A DNA stretch of 64,000 nucleotides from Methylobacillus flagellatus KT (GCF_000013705.1 NC_007947.1:1612001-1676000); one strand, 5' to 3'. Positions 48,778-57,753 are shown, counted from the first letter of the stretch. Translations and numbers: made by a program. Notes: generated from the letters alone by a model not told the origin.

Positions 48778-49821
48778 ATGTCGTCAGCAAGCTCTCAAAA
48801 CACATCCGTGGATACCCTTTGGTACACACGCTGCCCGGTCCCTACGCCGCTCGGCCTCGCAGCCCGCCAGGACTGGTTCAAACAGGAATTCCAGCCGGAC
48901 AACATCACGATCAACACCCTGCAAGAAACCCGCGACCCGGAACTGCTGGAGTCGCACTATGACCACAAACTGCCGCATTCCTTCCGCCAAGGCGGCAATG
49001 TCCCGGCCATCTGGGCCCGCGCCAATGGCGCAGATACCAAGGTCATCGGCCTCAACTGGGTCGACGAAGCCCAATTGATCCTTGCCCTGCCTGCATCCGG
49101 CATCAAGGAACCCAAGGATCTCAAAGGCAAGAAAATTGCATTGCCATTGAATCGCATCAGTATCGACCATCAACGCGCCAGCGCACTGCGCGGCATCGTC
49201 GTCACGCTGGAAACAGCAGGACTTTCCACCACGGATGTGGAATTGATCGATGTTGAAGTGCCGCAATCCGCGCCTGGCTTTAGCTGGGGCAATGGCACCC
49301 GCGTTGCCTATGCGACCGAGCTGGAAGCGCTCAAGAGCGGCAAGGTTGATGTCATTTTCACCAAGGGCGCGCGCGGTTACGAAGCCGCCGAAGCCAACGG
49401 CCTGACCATTGTCTACGACGTACGTCACCATCCCGACCCGAAAGTCCGTGCCAACAACGGCGCTCCACGCCCCATCACGGTCGACGGCGAACTCCTGCGC
49501 CAGCGCCCTGACCTGGTAGCCCGCTTCCTGCGCCGCATCGTCGATGCAGGAGACTGGGCAGCAGCTCACGAGTCTGAAACCGTGGCCTACATTGCCAAGG
49601 AGTCCGGCTCTACCGACGAGTACGTGCGCAAGGCCTATGGCAACGACATCCACCTGCACCAAGGCACTGACCTGAACCCAGAATTCATCGCCGCGCTGGA
49701 AGGCTACAAGAATTTCCTGCTGGAATGGGGCTTCATCAAGGCTGACTTCGATGTCAAAGCGTGGATAGATCCTGCCCCGCTGGCCGAAGTATTGCGCTCG
49801 CTCTCACAAAAAGCGGCATAA
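48778..49821 (+). CDS. DszB-like protein (SBP fold, possible desulfinase), second copy
   Basis: 347 aa, no signal peptide. The N-terminus reads LWYTRCPVPTPLGLAARQDW, which matches the active-site Cys region of DszB (YSNCPVPNALL) including CPVP. His60 (ESHYDHK) and Arg70 (SFRQGGNVPAIW) match the other two DszB catalytic residues with the same spacing of ten. The rest follows the type II periplasmic-binding fold. AAGGAG lies eight bases before the ATG. It follows an ABC exporter pair but has its own candidate promoter. DszB-like activity is inferred, not shown. Confidence 0.78.
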   Translation: MSSASSQNTSVDTLWYTRCPVPTPLGLAARQDWFKQEFQPDNITINTLQETRDPELLESHYDHKLPHSFRQGGNVPAIWARANGADTKVIGLNWVDEAQLILALPASGIKEPKDLKGKKIALPLNRISIDHQRASALRGIVVTLETAGLSTTDVELIDVEVPQSAPGFSWGNGTRVAYATELEALKSGKVDVIFTKGARGYEAAEANGLTIVYDVRHHPDPKVRANNGAPRPITVDGELLRQRPDLVARFLRRIVDAGDWAAAHESETVAYIAKESGSTDEYVRKAYGNDIHLHQGTDLNPEFIAALEGYKNFLLEWGFIKADFDVKAWIDPAPLAEVLRSLSQKAA

Positions 49822-49874
49822 TAAGCATATAACAAATAACCATAACAGCTACAGGTGCTGTATGGTTAAAATCG

Positions 49875-49905
49875 AGGCAGCCTTCGTACGATTGAGGGCT
49901 GCCTT
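49875..49905 (+). terminator. Terminator after the second DszB-like gene
   Basis: AGGCAGCC / GGCTGCCT stem around a 15-base loop, followed by TATTTC. A plausible intrinsic terminator with a modest T-tract. Confidence 0.6.
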
Positions 49906-49984
49906 ATTTCATGATTGATGGCCCGGTGTAAAAGCTTGGTGGTCGTCAATGCAAGTTCAAAGAACCAATCAGGAGGCCTCAAAC

Positions 49985-50626
49985 ATGGCAACACTACGCT
50001 TGGGCGATACCGCGCCCGACTTCACCCAGGACTCCAGCATCGGCCCTATCTCCTTTCACGAATGGCTAGGCGATAGCTGGGGAATCTTGTTTTCCCATCC
50101 GGCCGACTACACCCCGGTTTGCACGACAGAGCTTGGTGCGACTGCAAAACTTGCTGAAGAATTCAAGAAACGTAACGTCAAACCCATTGCGCTTTCCGTC
50201 GACCCGGTAGAGTCTCACAAGGGCTGGATTACTGACATCAACGAAACACAGGGCGCCGAAGTCAATTTCCCCATCATCGCCGATGCCGACCGCAAGGTGT
50301 CGGAGCTCTACGATCTGATCCACCCCAACGCCAGCACCACCGCCACCGTGCGCTCCGTCTTCATCATCGACCCGAACAAGAAAATCCGCCTGACGCTGAC
50401 CTACCCTGCCAGCACCGGCCGCAACTTCAACGAAATCCTGCGCGTGATCGACTCGCTGCAACTGACCGAATACCACAGCGTTGCCACCCCAGCCAACTGG
50501 GAAGACGGCGACGATGTCGTCATCGTGCCATCGATCACCGACCCGGAAGTGCTCAAGCAGAAATTCCCCAAGGGTTACAAAGCCGTCAAGCCTTACCTGA
50601 GGCTAACTCCCCAGCCCAATAAATAA
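49985..50626 (+). CDS. 1-Cys peroxiredoxin (Prx6 family)
   Basis: 213 aa from ATG 49985 with AGGAGG nine bases before; a longer frame begins at 49949. Peroxidatic Cys46 lies in DYTPVCTTELG, and it is the only Cys in the protein, so this is a 1-Cys enzyme needing an external reductant. The Prx6-type C-terminal half is present (KFPKGYKAVKPYLRLTPQ). Reduces hydrogen peroxide and organic peroxides. Its position next to sulfur genes may reflect oxidative by-products of flavin oxygenases, which is inferred. Confidence 0.88.
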   Translation: MATLRLGDTAPDFTQDSSIGPISFHEWLGDSWGILFSHPADYTPVCTTELGATAKLAEEFKKRNVKPIALSVDPVESHKGWITDINETQGAEVNFPIIADADRKVSELYDLIHPNASTTATVRSVFIIDPNKKIRLTLTYPASTGRNFNEILRVIDSLQLTEYHSVATPANWEDGDDVVIVPSITDPEVLKQKFPKGYKAVKPYLRLTPQPNK

Positions 50627-50642
50627 ACGCTGTACCTACTTA

Positions 50643-50665
50643 AATGCCCGGCCTGTCCGGGCATT
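50643..50665 (+). terminator. Intrinsic terminator after the peroxiredoxin gene
   Basis: AATGCCCGG / CCGGGCATT stem with a 5-base loop, followed by TTCAT. Good stem, short T-run. Confidence 0.7.
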
Positions 50666-50817
50666 TTCATCTGATCGATTACCGAAAATCGGCATTCATT
50701 GTCAGCGCATCTTGGCGAAGCGGTATGGGAATAATTGATTCAAAAAGAAAATTTCAGACCATAAAAAATATGGCCAAAACCGGCATCGAAAATCTGTGGT
50801 TTTTTTGCAGAAAATAG

Positions 50818-50846
50818 TTGACCACTCCCCGCCAGGCCAGTATAGT
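50818..50846 (+). promoter_or_regulatory. Sigma-70 promoter of tRNA-Asn
   Basis: TTGACC (50818-50823), a 17-base spacer and TATAGT (50841-50846), 14 bases before the tRNA. A near-consensus strong promoter. Confidence 0.75.
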
Positions 50847-50860
50847 AGCGGCTTCTCGAT

Positions 50861-50936
50861 TCCCCGATAGCTCAGTCGGTAGAGCAACGGACTGTTAATC
50901 CGTGTGTCCCTGGTTCGAGCCCAGGTCGGGGAGCCA
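50861..50936 (+). tRNA. tRNA-Asn (anticodon GTT)
   Basis: 76 nt with encoded CCA. Acceptor TCCCCGA pairs with TCGGGGA, the D-arm is GCTCAGTCGGTAGAGC, the anticodon arm is ACGGA-CTGTTAA-TCCGT with anticodon GTT, and the T-arm is CCTGG-TTCGAGC-CCAGG. It fits the tRNA cloverleaf throughout. Confidence 0.97.
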
Positions 50937-50942
50937 AACAGG

Positions 50943-50972
50943 AAAAGGCCCACAGCAATGTGGGCCTTTTTT
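50943..50972 (+). terminator. Intrinsic terminator after tRNA-Asn
   Basis: AAAAGGCCCAC / GTGGGCCTTTTTT with a 6-base loop. A strong rho-independent terminator. Confidence 0.9.
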
Positions 50973-51019
50973 GTTTTTCCTGCAAATGTTGCGTTTCCGT
51001 ATTTTATTTCATCAGCACC

Positions 51020-51039
51020 GTGTTGCTTGGTTGCAACAC
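51020..51039. other. Inverted repeat upstream of the TauE/SafE gene
   Basis: GTGTTGC / GCAACAC with a 6-base loop. It resembles the palindromes of the sulfur genes in its TGTTG...CAACA ends, but the spacing differs, so it is not counted among them. Possible operator or hairpin. Confidence 0.3.
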
Positions 51040-51207
51040 TTGATGTCTAATTCCAAGCTACATCTTGGGAGGCATTTCTAGACTGCTTAGCTCCATTCGC
51101 TGATATATTGACGCGGCGACACTAGGCGTGCTGGTTTCCACCCTGGCCTACGAAGCTTTCAATTTCATTACACTTAACAAATCTAATTAAATTCAAAATT
51201 CAGCGCC

Positions 51208-52242
51208 ATGATTTATCTCAATATTTTTCTCGTCGCATTCGTGGCGTTTGCTCTGAGCATGGTGTGCGGAGGTGGTGCCGGGCTCTTGCTCATTCCCATC
51301 CTGGGTTATGTACTGCCAGCCGCCCAGGTGCCTGCAGCCCTTTCCATCGGAACATCCGTCAGCTCATTGACCAAACTTTACCTGTTTTTCCGGCAGGTCA
51401 ATTGGACCATCGTGAAGCACTTCCTGCCATCCGCGCTGCCAGGCGTGTTGATCGGTGCATGGCTGTTGAGCTATCTCGCCCCCATGTATATAGAGTTATG
51501 CATGGCGGTCTTCCTTGTTTCCAATTTGCCTTATCTATTCAGGAAAGAGCCCACCGCTAGCAAGGACAAGCCACGGTATTCCAATCACTTCCTCAAGCTC
51601 ATCGGCTTTCTGGCCGGTTTTATCTCCGCCTTGACTGGAGCCGTGGGAGTGTTGTTCAACGGCGTCTACCTGCGTTACGGGCTGGCGAAAGAAGAGATCG
51701 TCGCTACCCGGGCCGCCAATGAGCTCATCCTGCACCTAGTCAAGTTATGCTCCTATGCCTCACTTGGGCTGTTTACGCTGGAGGCGTTCAATCTTGGCAT
51801 CCTCGTCGCAATGGCCGCCATCGTCTCGACTTACCTGATGAAATATGTCCTGCCGCGAATATCCACCCGGATTTTCAGCAAAATAGGCTACGGCGCCATG
51901 GTGCTGTCGGGCATATTGCTACTGAATAGCGCCGTGGTCAGGATACAGGAGGCACATCACCCCCACATTGACATCATCAGGGTATCAAAAGGCTACGATG
52001 CGGCATTCAGCTGGAACGACTTGATCTACACCATCGAGTTCAAGTACGGGGAGGGTTTCGAATTCGAAAAAATCATTCCATTCTCAGACCTCGACCCGTC
52101 CAGACAGGCTCATGTACTTTCGCAAGACGTCGGGGCTGCAAAGATCGTGATCGAGAAGGTCTATGCCTTGAAGAAGATGTCGTACGAAGCGTATTACTAT
52201 GACCAGGACGATCAGCTGATCAAGAAAATCAAGTTTCCATAG
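51208..52242 (+). CDS. TauE/SafE (TSUP) family permease with C-terminal extension
   Basis: 344 aa. About eight hydrophobic helices start with MIYLNIFLVAFVAFALSMVCGGGAGLLLIP, and a repeated G-rich motif (LIGFLAGFISALTGAVGVLFNG) marks the internal duplication of TSUP permeases. Roughly the last 95 residues (from around HPHIDIIRVSKGY) form an unusual soluble, charged tail. Family members export sulfite, taurine-derived sulfoacetate or other organic anions. Here export of sulfite made by sulfonate breakdown is plausible but inferred. Confidence 0.78.
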   Translation: MIYLNIFLVAFVAFALSMVCGGGAGLLLIPILGYVLPAAQVPAALSIGTSVSSLTKLYLFFRQVNWTIVKHFLPSALPGVLIGAWLLSYLAPMYIELCMAVFLVSNLPYLFRKEPTASKDKPRYSNHFLKLIGFLAGFISALTGAVGVLFNGVYLRYGLAKEEIVATRAANELILHLVKLCSYASLGLFTLEAFNLGILVAMAAIVSTYLMKYVLPRISTRIFSKIGYGAMVLSGILLLNSAVVRIQEAHHPHIDIIRVSKGYDAAFSWNDLIYTIEFKYGEGFEFEKIIPFSDLDPSRQAHVLSQDVGAAKIVIEKVYALKKMSYEAYYYDQDDQLIKKIKFP

Positions 52243-52255
52243 CCCTTGAAAAAGC

Positions 52256-52281
52256 AAAGGCCTGCATTTCCGCAGGCCTTT
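52256..52281. terminator. Terminator after the TauE/SafE gene
   Basis: AAAGGCCTGC / GCAGGCCTTT with a 6-base loop, symmetric in A/T ends. It may act on both strands, ending the TSUP gene and the small minus-strand gene. Confidence 0.75.
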
Positions 52282-52305
52282 GAATCAGGTGCTGGCGACC
52301 ATGCC

Positions 52306-52458
52306 TCAATGCGCAACGACCTCGACAATCGCAGACTGGATCATGTCAGCGCTAAAGGGCATGCCCGCGGCTCGCAGGGCCACCACGAGATCGTCGATTT
52401 CATGCACCTTGCCGGAATCATCGTTGGCAATCAGCTGGTTATATTCCATTTCATCCAT
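52306..52458 (-). CDS. Possible 50-residue protein
   Basis: A short open frame starting MDEMEYNQLIANDDSGKVHE and ending IVEVVAH, preceded by GAGGAG about five bases before the ATG at 52458, a strong ribosome site for such a small frame. The product is acidic with amphipathic character; no domain was recognised. It sits alone on the minus strand between the TSUP terminator and the nuclease gene, and its end lies close to the terminator. Confidence 0.55.
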   Translation of the reverse strand: MDEMEYNQLIANDDSGKVHEIDDLVVALRAAGMPFSADMIQSAIVEVVAH

Positions 52459-52639
52459 GATGCGCTCCTCAATTCAAGTGGTGAGTCGATCATAAGCAGG
52501 CCGTGTGAAGGCTGTATTACAAATACCCCCGATATGCCCTCAATAGTCTGATCGAACTAATCCTGCCCCGCCAGGGATTCGATCGCACGCATGCCCTGCT
52601 GTACAATGCCCCCATACCCAGAGCCAGTCTCCTCCCATC

Positions 52640-54028
52640 ATGCTGCCCGCTTATGTACTGTTAGACCTCGAAACCACTGGCGCAACGCCCGTCACTGACC
52701 GTATCACTGAGATCGGCCTCATCCGCTATGAGAATGGCATCGAGGTGAAGCGCTGGCAGACTCTGGTGAATCCTGAAATGCACATTTCGCCGTTCATCAC
52801 CTCCATCACCGGCATCAGTAATGCCATGGTCAAGGACGCTCCTCTGTTCAAGGATGTCGCCAATGAATTGCTTTCCCACCTGCACGGGGCGGTATTGTGC
52901 GCGCACAATGTACGGTTCGATTATGGATTCCTCAAGAACGAGTTCAGGCGCCTGGATATCACATTGCGGCAGAACGTGCTCTGCACCGTCAAGCTATCGC
53001 GCAGACTTTATCCCGAATACAAAAGCCACGGCCTGGATGCCATCATCGCTCGCCACGGCATTGCCTGCGCTGCCAGGCATCGCGCCATGGGCGATGTGGA
53101 AGTCATGGCGGAATTCCTGCACATTGCAGAAGCCGAGCATGGACTCGAGGCATTGAGGACTGCAGCCGGGGAGCTGCTGAAGGGCCAGTCGCTGCCCGCA
53201 GGCATCGACCCGCAATTAGTGGACGACATACCAGAGGCGCCCGGCGTATATATCTTCTATGGCGAAAACGACCTGCCCTTGTACATTGGGAAGAGCGTCA
53301 ACCTGCGTAACCGCGTGCTATCGCATTTCAACAGCGATCACGCGCGGGCGCGCGGCATGCGCATTACCCAGGAGATCAAGCACATCGAATGGATAGAGAC
53401 TGCCGGAGAATTTGGAGCGCTGTTGCTGGAAGCGAGACTGATCAAGGAGCGTCAACCGATACATAACCGGCAGTTGCGACGCGAGCAACAGCTTTGTTCC
53501 TGGCATCTGGCGCCTTCTGCCACGCAACATCCGCTGCTGACCCTGGTCGCCCAGGACGAAATGACACAGGACCTGCTGGGCGAGCTCTACGGGACCTATC
53601 GTACCAAGCGCCAGGCCATAGAAGCGCTGCGCCAGCTTGCCCTGGTGCATGGGCTTTGCCCACAGTATCTAGGGCTGGAAAGCGGCAATGGGCCGTGTTT
53701 TTCATACCAGCTCAAACGCTGCAAGGGAGTATGCTGCCACCAAGAGCCGCCGGAAATGCATTACCTGCGCCTGAAGCAGGCACTGATCAGCCATCGCTTG
53801 AAATCATGGCCCTATCCCGGCAAGATCGGCATCCGCGAAACCAATCCCAAGCGTGGAAAATCCGCAGTACATGTGTTTGAGCACTGGTGCTACCTCGGCT
53901 CGGCGGATGACCATGACAGTCTGGATATCATGCGCCACACGAAGACGGCATTCATCTTCGATATCGATACCTACAAACTGCTGTTAAAACAGCTCAACAA
54001 ACCCGGGGTGCAACTGTTACAACTCTAA
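52640..54028 (+). CDS. DnaQ-type exonuclease fused to a Cho/UvrC-like GIY-YIG nuclease
   Basis: 462 aa. Residues 1-160 form a DEDDh 3'-5' exonuclease: DLETTG (Asp9, Glu11), AHNVRFDYGFL (Asp94) and HRAMGDVEVM (His147, Asp152). Residues about 200-290 form a GIY-YIG endonuclease (GVYIFYGENDLPLYIGKS, then LRNRVLSHF and the conserved catalytic-type Glu region). A Cys cluster near 335-370 (C-P, C-F, C-K-G-V-C-C) matches the UvrC/Cho Cys cluster. Probably acts in DNA repair. Fusions of this type are known; exact role unproven. Confidence 0.82.
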   Translation: MLPAYVLLDLETTGATPVTDRITEIGLIRYENGIEVKRWQTLVNPEMHISPFITSITGISNAMVKDAPLFKDVANELLSHLHGAVLCAHNVRFDYGFLKNEFRRLDITLRQNVLCTVKLSRRLYPEYKSHGLDAIIARHGIACAARHRAMGDVEVMAEFLHIAEAEHGLEALRTAAGELLKGQSLPAGIDPQLVDDIPEAPGVYIFYGENDLPLYIGKSVNLRNRVLSHFNSDHARARGMRITQEIKHIEWIETAGEFGALLLEARLIKERQPIHNRQLRREQQLCSWHLAPSATQHPLLTLVAQDEMTQDLLGELYGTYRTKRQAIEALRQLALVHGLCPQYLGLESGNGPCFSYQLKRCKGVCCHQEPPEMHYLRLKQALISHRLKSWPYPGKIGIRETNPKRGKSAVHVFEHWCYLGSADDHDSLDIMRHTKTAFIFDIDTYKLLLKQLNKPGVQLLQL

Positions 54029-54029
54029 T

Positions 54030-55868
54030 TTAAAATTCCTGCCCAGCCTCATAGGCGTGATACAGCGCGGCATAGTGCCCGCCCTGGCGCATCAACATAT
54101 GGTGCGTCCCCTGCTCCACTACCTGGCCGTCGCGAATGACGGCAATGCGGTCGGCGTCGCGGATGGTGGCAAGCCTGTGGGCAATGATGATGGCGGTGCG
54201 CCCCTCGCACAATCGTCGCAAGGCGTGCTGTATCTTGCGCTCGGTCTGGATATCCACGGCGGAAGTGGCTTCGTCAAGGATCAGGATGGCTGGATCTGCC
54301 AGGTAGGCCCGCACCAGGCAGACCAGTTGCCGCTGCCCATGGCTCAGGTGGCTGCCCAAGGCGCCCACTTCCGTCTGGTAGCCATGCGGCAAGCGGCTGA
54401 TGATGTCGTGCACGCCTAACGCCTCAGCCGCTGCGACCAGTTCCTGTTCGCTGGCGTGCGGCCTTGCCAGCCGCAGGTTGTCTATGATTGTGCCGCTGAA
54501 CAAGACATTGTCCTGAAGCACGACACCGACATGATGGCGCAACTCATGCTGCGCCACAGACTTCACATCCTTGCCGTCAACCAGCACCGAGCCGCCCTGT
54601 ACTTCATAGAACCGCGTCAGCAATTGCACCAGTGTGCTCTTGCCATGGCCGGTAGGACCGACGATCGCCAGCACCTCACCTGCTCCCACCTTGAGATTCA
54701 GATGGCGTATGACCGGGTTCTCGCCGTCCGGGTGATAGGAGAACACCACATCGCGGAACTCGACATCGCCCTTCACCTGCGGCAACGGCATCGGGTGCTC
54801 GGCATCGCGGATCTCCGGCTGGGTGTCGAGCAGCAGGAAGATACGCTGGGCAGAGGCCACTCCATTGATGTAGCGCTCGAACAAGTCGCCCAGCTCCTGC
54901 AACGGGCCGAGGAACATGAAGACATAGAACATGCTCGCGGCCATCTGCCCAAAGCTGATATGTCCCAGGGCGACTTCGCGGCCGCCGAAAACGATCAGCA
55001 GCATCATGCCCAAGGTTGTCAGCACGCCGGTGAAATGCGAGAACCAGCCCGACATCAGGGTATTGCGGATCAAGGCGTCGATGAAGTCCTGGATCAGCGC
55101 GCGGTAGCGCTCACGATTGTTGTCTTCCTGTACCGCCTGCTTGATCAGGCGCACGCCGGCCACTGTCTCCACTAGATGCGCAGTGAAGCGGGCGCGGTTT
55201 TCCGCCACCCTGGCGTAATTGCTCTGCGCCAGGTATTTGAACAACCATGTCGCCCCGAACAGCAGGGGAATCACGGATGCCAGGCTCAGGAACAACACCG
55301 GCGAGGTCAGCCACAACAATGTCCCGGCCACCACACTGCGCAGCAAGGCCGACAGCAGCTCGGGCGGCCCTTGTATCATCAACGGCTCCAGGCTGTCGAC
55401 ATCGCGGTCTATACGCGAGACGATGCGGCCGGACTTGGTACGGTCAAAATAACCTATGCTCAAGTGCTGCACATGATTGAACACACTTACACGCAAGCTG
55501 TTCAACACACGGATGGCCGCCGAGCCGGAAAGGAACTGGGAAGCACCTGCTAGCCCGAAGCGCCCTGCCCAGGAAATGGTCATGCCGATCAAAGCCCACA
55601 GGATGACATGCGTATTGAGCGTATAGCTTCCCGCCATCTCCTCGACCAGGCCATGATCGATGACCTGCTCGATCAAGTAAGGCCGCAGGAACACGAGCGC
55701 GACCAATATGACCTCTGCAATAATGGCTCCAAGCACGAAATGCTTTACAGGTCGCAGCAGAGGTAGCAGACGCCAGAACATGCCTCGCTGCAATTTCTGC
55801 TGCGCCAGCATCTCCTCCAGCTCGATGTCGGACAGGACACGCAGCGCGGGTGCTTTATCACTGGCCAC
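54030..55868 (-). CDS. ABC exporter half-transporter, catalytic subunit (pair 2)
   Basis: 612 aa, paralogue of the product of 46711-48552. Walker A GPTGHGKSTLV, signature LSHGQRQLVC with His in place of Gly, Walker B LILDEATSAVD with catalytic Glu and H-loop IAHRLAT. It overlaps the upstream partner gene by 11 bases, the same overlap as in pair 1. It is the last gene of the ssuB-tonB-exbBD-ssuC run and ends one base from the convergent nuclease gene. Substrate unknown. Confidence 0.83.
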   Translation of the reverse strand: MASDKAPALRVLSDIELEEMLAQQKLQRGMFWRLLPLLRPVKHFVLGAIIAEVILVALVFLRPYLIEQVIDHGLVEEMAGSYTLNTHVILWALIGMTISWAGRFGLAGASQFLSGSAAIRVLNSLRVSVFNHVQHLSIGYFDRTKSGRIVSRIDRDVDSLEPLMIQGPPELLSALLRSVVAGTLLWLTSPVLFLSLASVIPLLFGATWLFKYLAQSNYARVAENRARFTAHLVETVAGVRLIKQAVQEDNNRERYRALIQDFIDALIRNTLMSGWFSHFTGVLTTLGMMLLIVFGGREVALGHISFGQMAASMFYVFMFLGPLQELGDLFERYINGVASAQRIFLLLDTQPEIRDAEHPMPLPQVKGDVEFRDVVFSYHPDGENPVIRHLNLKVGAGEVLAIVGPTGHGKSTLVQLLTRFYEVQGGSVLVDGKDVKSVAQHELRHHVGVVLQDNVLFSGTIIDNLRLARPHASEQELVAAAEALGVHDIISRLPHGYQTEVGALGSHLSHGQRQLVCLVRAYLADPAILILDEATSAVDIQTERKIQHALRRLCEGRTAIIIAHRLATIRDADRIAVIRDGQVVEQGTHHMLMRQGGHYAALYHAYEAGQEF

Positions 55869-57678
55869 TGTTCACCTCCGTCAACGCCTGCACCCCCATC
55901 AATTCCCTGTATTCCGCGCTTTCCTTCACCAGGCTCGCGTGCGTCCCCTCCGCCATGATGCGACCGCCAGAAAGCACCAGCACGCGATCCGCCAGCAGGA
56001 TGGTGGACAGCTTGCTGGCAATCATCAACACCGACACTGCCTGGCCTGTGTCTTCAGGCAGGCGGCGAATATTGTTCAGCACCGTACGCTCGGTCACGGC
56101 ATCCAGCGCGCTGGTGGCATCATCAAGTACCAGGATGGCAGGTCTGGCAATCAAGGCGCGCGCAAGGCAGATCCGCTGCCGCTGCCCACCCGAGAGCGTG
56201 ATGCCCCTGTCGCCGATACGTGTCTCCAGGCCCGAGGCCAACCGGGCCAGCACTTCCTCTGCCGATGCCATGCGTAGCGCCCACAACAATTCCTCATCGG
56301 TCGCATCCTGAGTCGCTAAACGCAAATTGCTCGCCAGGCTGTCGGAAAACAAGAACCCCTCCTGCGGCACGACGTGAATAGCACGCCTCAAGGCGTCCAG
56401 GGTAAAGTCCCGCACATCGTGCCATTGATCATCCCATCCCAGCTCGATCTTGCCGGTCTGGGCATCGACAAGCCTGGGCAGCAAGCTCGCCAGCGTGCTT
56501 TTGCCTGAGCCTGTCGCCCCGACCAGCGCCACCACCTCGCCAGGCTTGAGTTCAAAGCTACACTGATCAAGCACCGGATTCCCCCCACCTGGAGGCTCAA
56601 CGCTCACATGCTGTAACCTGACGCCAAGCGCCTTGCCTTGGGGAACATCCAGCGTTCCCCCCTCAATCTCGGGCAAGGCGTCCAGCAGCTCCCATATGCG
56701 CGCAGCCGACGAACGTGCATCGGCAAACACCTGCATCACCCTTCCTACGCCTTCCACCCTGAACACCAGTGTAGTAGCCATCAACAGGGAAGCGACCAAC
56801 TCGCCGTAATTCAATTGCCCGGCATGGACCAAGTAAGCGCCTGCGCCCAACACCCACACCTGCCCAAGCCCCACGACAAACTGGGGGATAGGAATCCTGC
56901 TGACCGAATAGCGCAAGGCCTCCAGGGCCTGGCTGACAAAAAAGCGGACATGCTGCTCGAACTGTGCGACGCGGCTGGCCTCCAGACTGAAGGCCTTGAT
57001 CACGCGCACGCCATTCACCCCTTCGGTCAGATCCTGGTTGACGTTGTCGAAAGCCTGCCCCACGGCGCGGTCGAGCTGTACCAAATGATCGGTCTGGCGG
57101 AACAGGATGTAGAAACCCATGGTCGTCAACAGCAAGGGGCCAATACCCAGCAGCGGGTGATACCAGAACAGGAAGCCAACAGCGGCAATAATAATGAAAG
57201 AAGTATCGACAACTTGGCGCCAGAAGCTGATCAAGGCATCGCGCAGCTTGTCCGCGTCGCGCGTGGTGCGCGTCACGATCTCGCCCGCGCCATGCAGCCA
57301 GTGGTAGGCCAAGTCCAGGCGCTGCACCTGCACCAGGATCATTTCGCGCAAATATCCCAGCAAGTCCTGCTGGATCACCAGCGATAGCCAGCCGACAAAG
57401 TACATCAGCAGCGCGCGGCCAGCGGCAATGCCCACGATGACCAGCAGCCAGTGCCAGGCGACGCTGGCGTCCAGATTGCCCGCCGCGTCTACGATGACGG
57501 CAACGCCCTGCTCTACATCATGCACCGCACGCGCAATCATGCCTTGTTGCCACACCAACATGAAATTGGCAAAGGCAAACAGGGCGGTGGCTATCCAGAA
57601 TCGTACGGGAGTGCGCCGATAGAGCCACAAGCACCGCAGCAAGGGGTAGGAACGGAGATTCACAAACTGGGCTTTCAC
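55858..57678 (-). CDS. ABC exporter half-transporter, degenerate-site subunit (pair 2)
   Basis: 606 aa starting MKAQFVNLRSYPLLRCLWLY, paralogue of the product of 44940-46721. Walker A GATGSGKSTLA, signature LSGGQRQRIC normal, Walker B VLDDATSALD with Asp for the catalytic Glu, H-loop IASKLST lacking His. Same asymmetry as pair 1. It follows ssuC by 75 bases, so it is likely in the same transcript. Confidence 0.83.
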   Translation of the reverse strand: MKAQFVNLRSYPLLRCLWLYRRTPVRFWIATALFAFANFMLVWQQGMIARAVHDVEQGVAVIVDAAGNLDASVAWHWLLVIVGIAAGRALLMYFVGWLSLVIQQDLLGYLREMILVQVQRLDLAYHWLHGAGEIVTRTTRDADKLRDALISFWRQVVDTSFIIIAAVGFLFWYHPLLGIGPLLLTTMGFYILFRQTDHLVQLDRAVGQAFDNVNQDLTEGVNGVRVIKAFSLEASRVAQFEQHVRFFVSQALEALRYSVSRIPIPQFVVGLGQVWVLGAGAYLVHAGQLNYGELVASLLMATTLVFRVEGVGRVMQVFADARSSAARIWELLDALPEIEGGTLDVPQGKALGVRLQHVSVEPPGGGNPVLDQCSFELKPGEVVALVGATGSGKSTLASLLPRLVDAQTGKIELGWDDQWHDVRDFTLDALRRAIHVVPQEGFLFSDSLASNLRLATQDATDEELLWALRMASAEEVLARLASGLETRIGDRGITLSGGQRQRICLARALIARPAILVLDDATSALDAVTERTVLNNIRRLPEDTGQAVSVLMIASKLSTILLADRVLVLSGGRIMAEGTHASLVKESAEYRELMGVQALTEVNSGQ

Positions 57679-57692
57679 AAGACAAGGTTATG

Positions 57693-57721
57693 CGCCATGC
57701 CCGGGAAAAGCAGGCATGGCG
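57693..57721 (-). other. Hairpin between ssuC and the ABC exporter pair
   Basis: Perfect 9-bp stem CGCCATGCC / GGCATGGCG with an 11-base loop. No T-tract follows on the minus strand, so it may be an mRNA processing or stability element and not a terminator. Confidence 0.4.
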
Positions 57722-57753
57722 ACGGTTCAGGCACTGTATTATATTGCTTAGCG

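Noticed and set aside
51020-51039. TGTTGC...GCAACA palindrome as a further activator site
   Set aside because: The spacing between half sites is ten, not eight, and no sigma-54 promoter follows.
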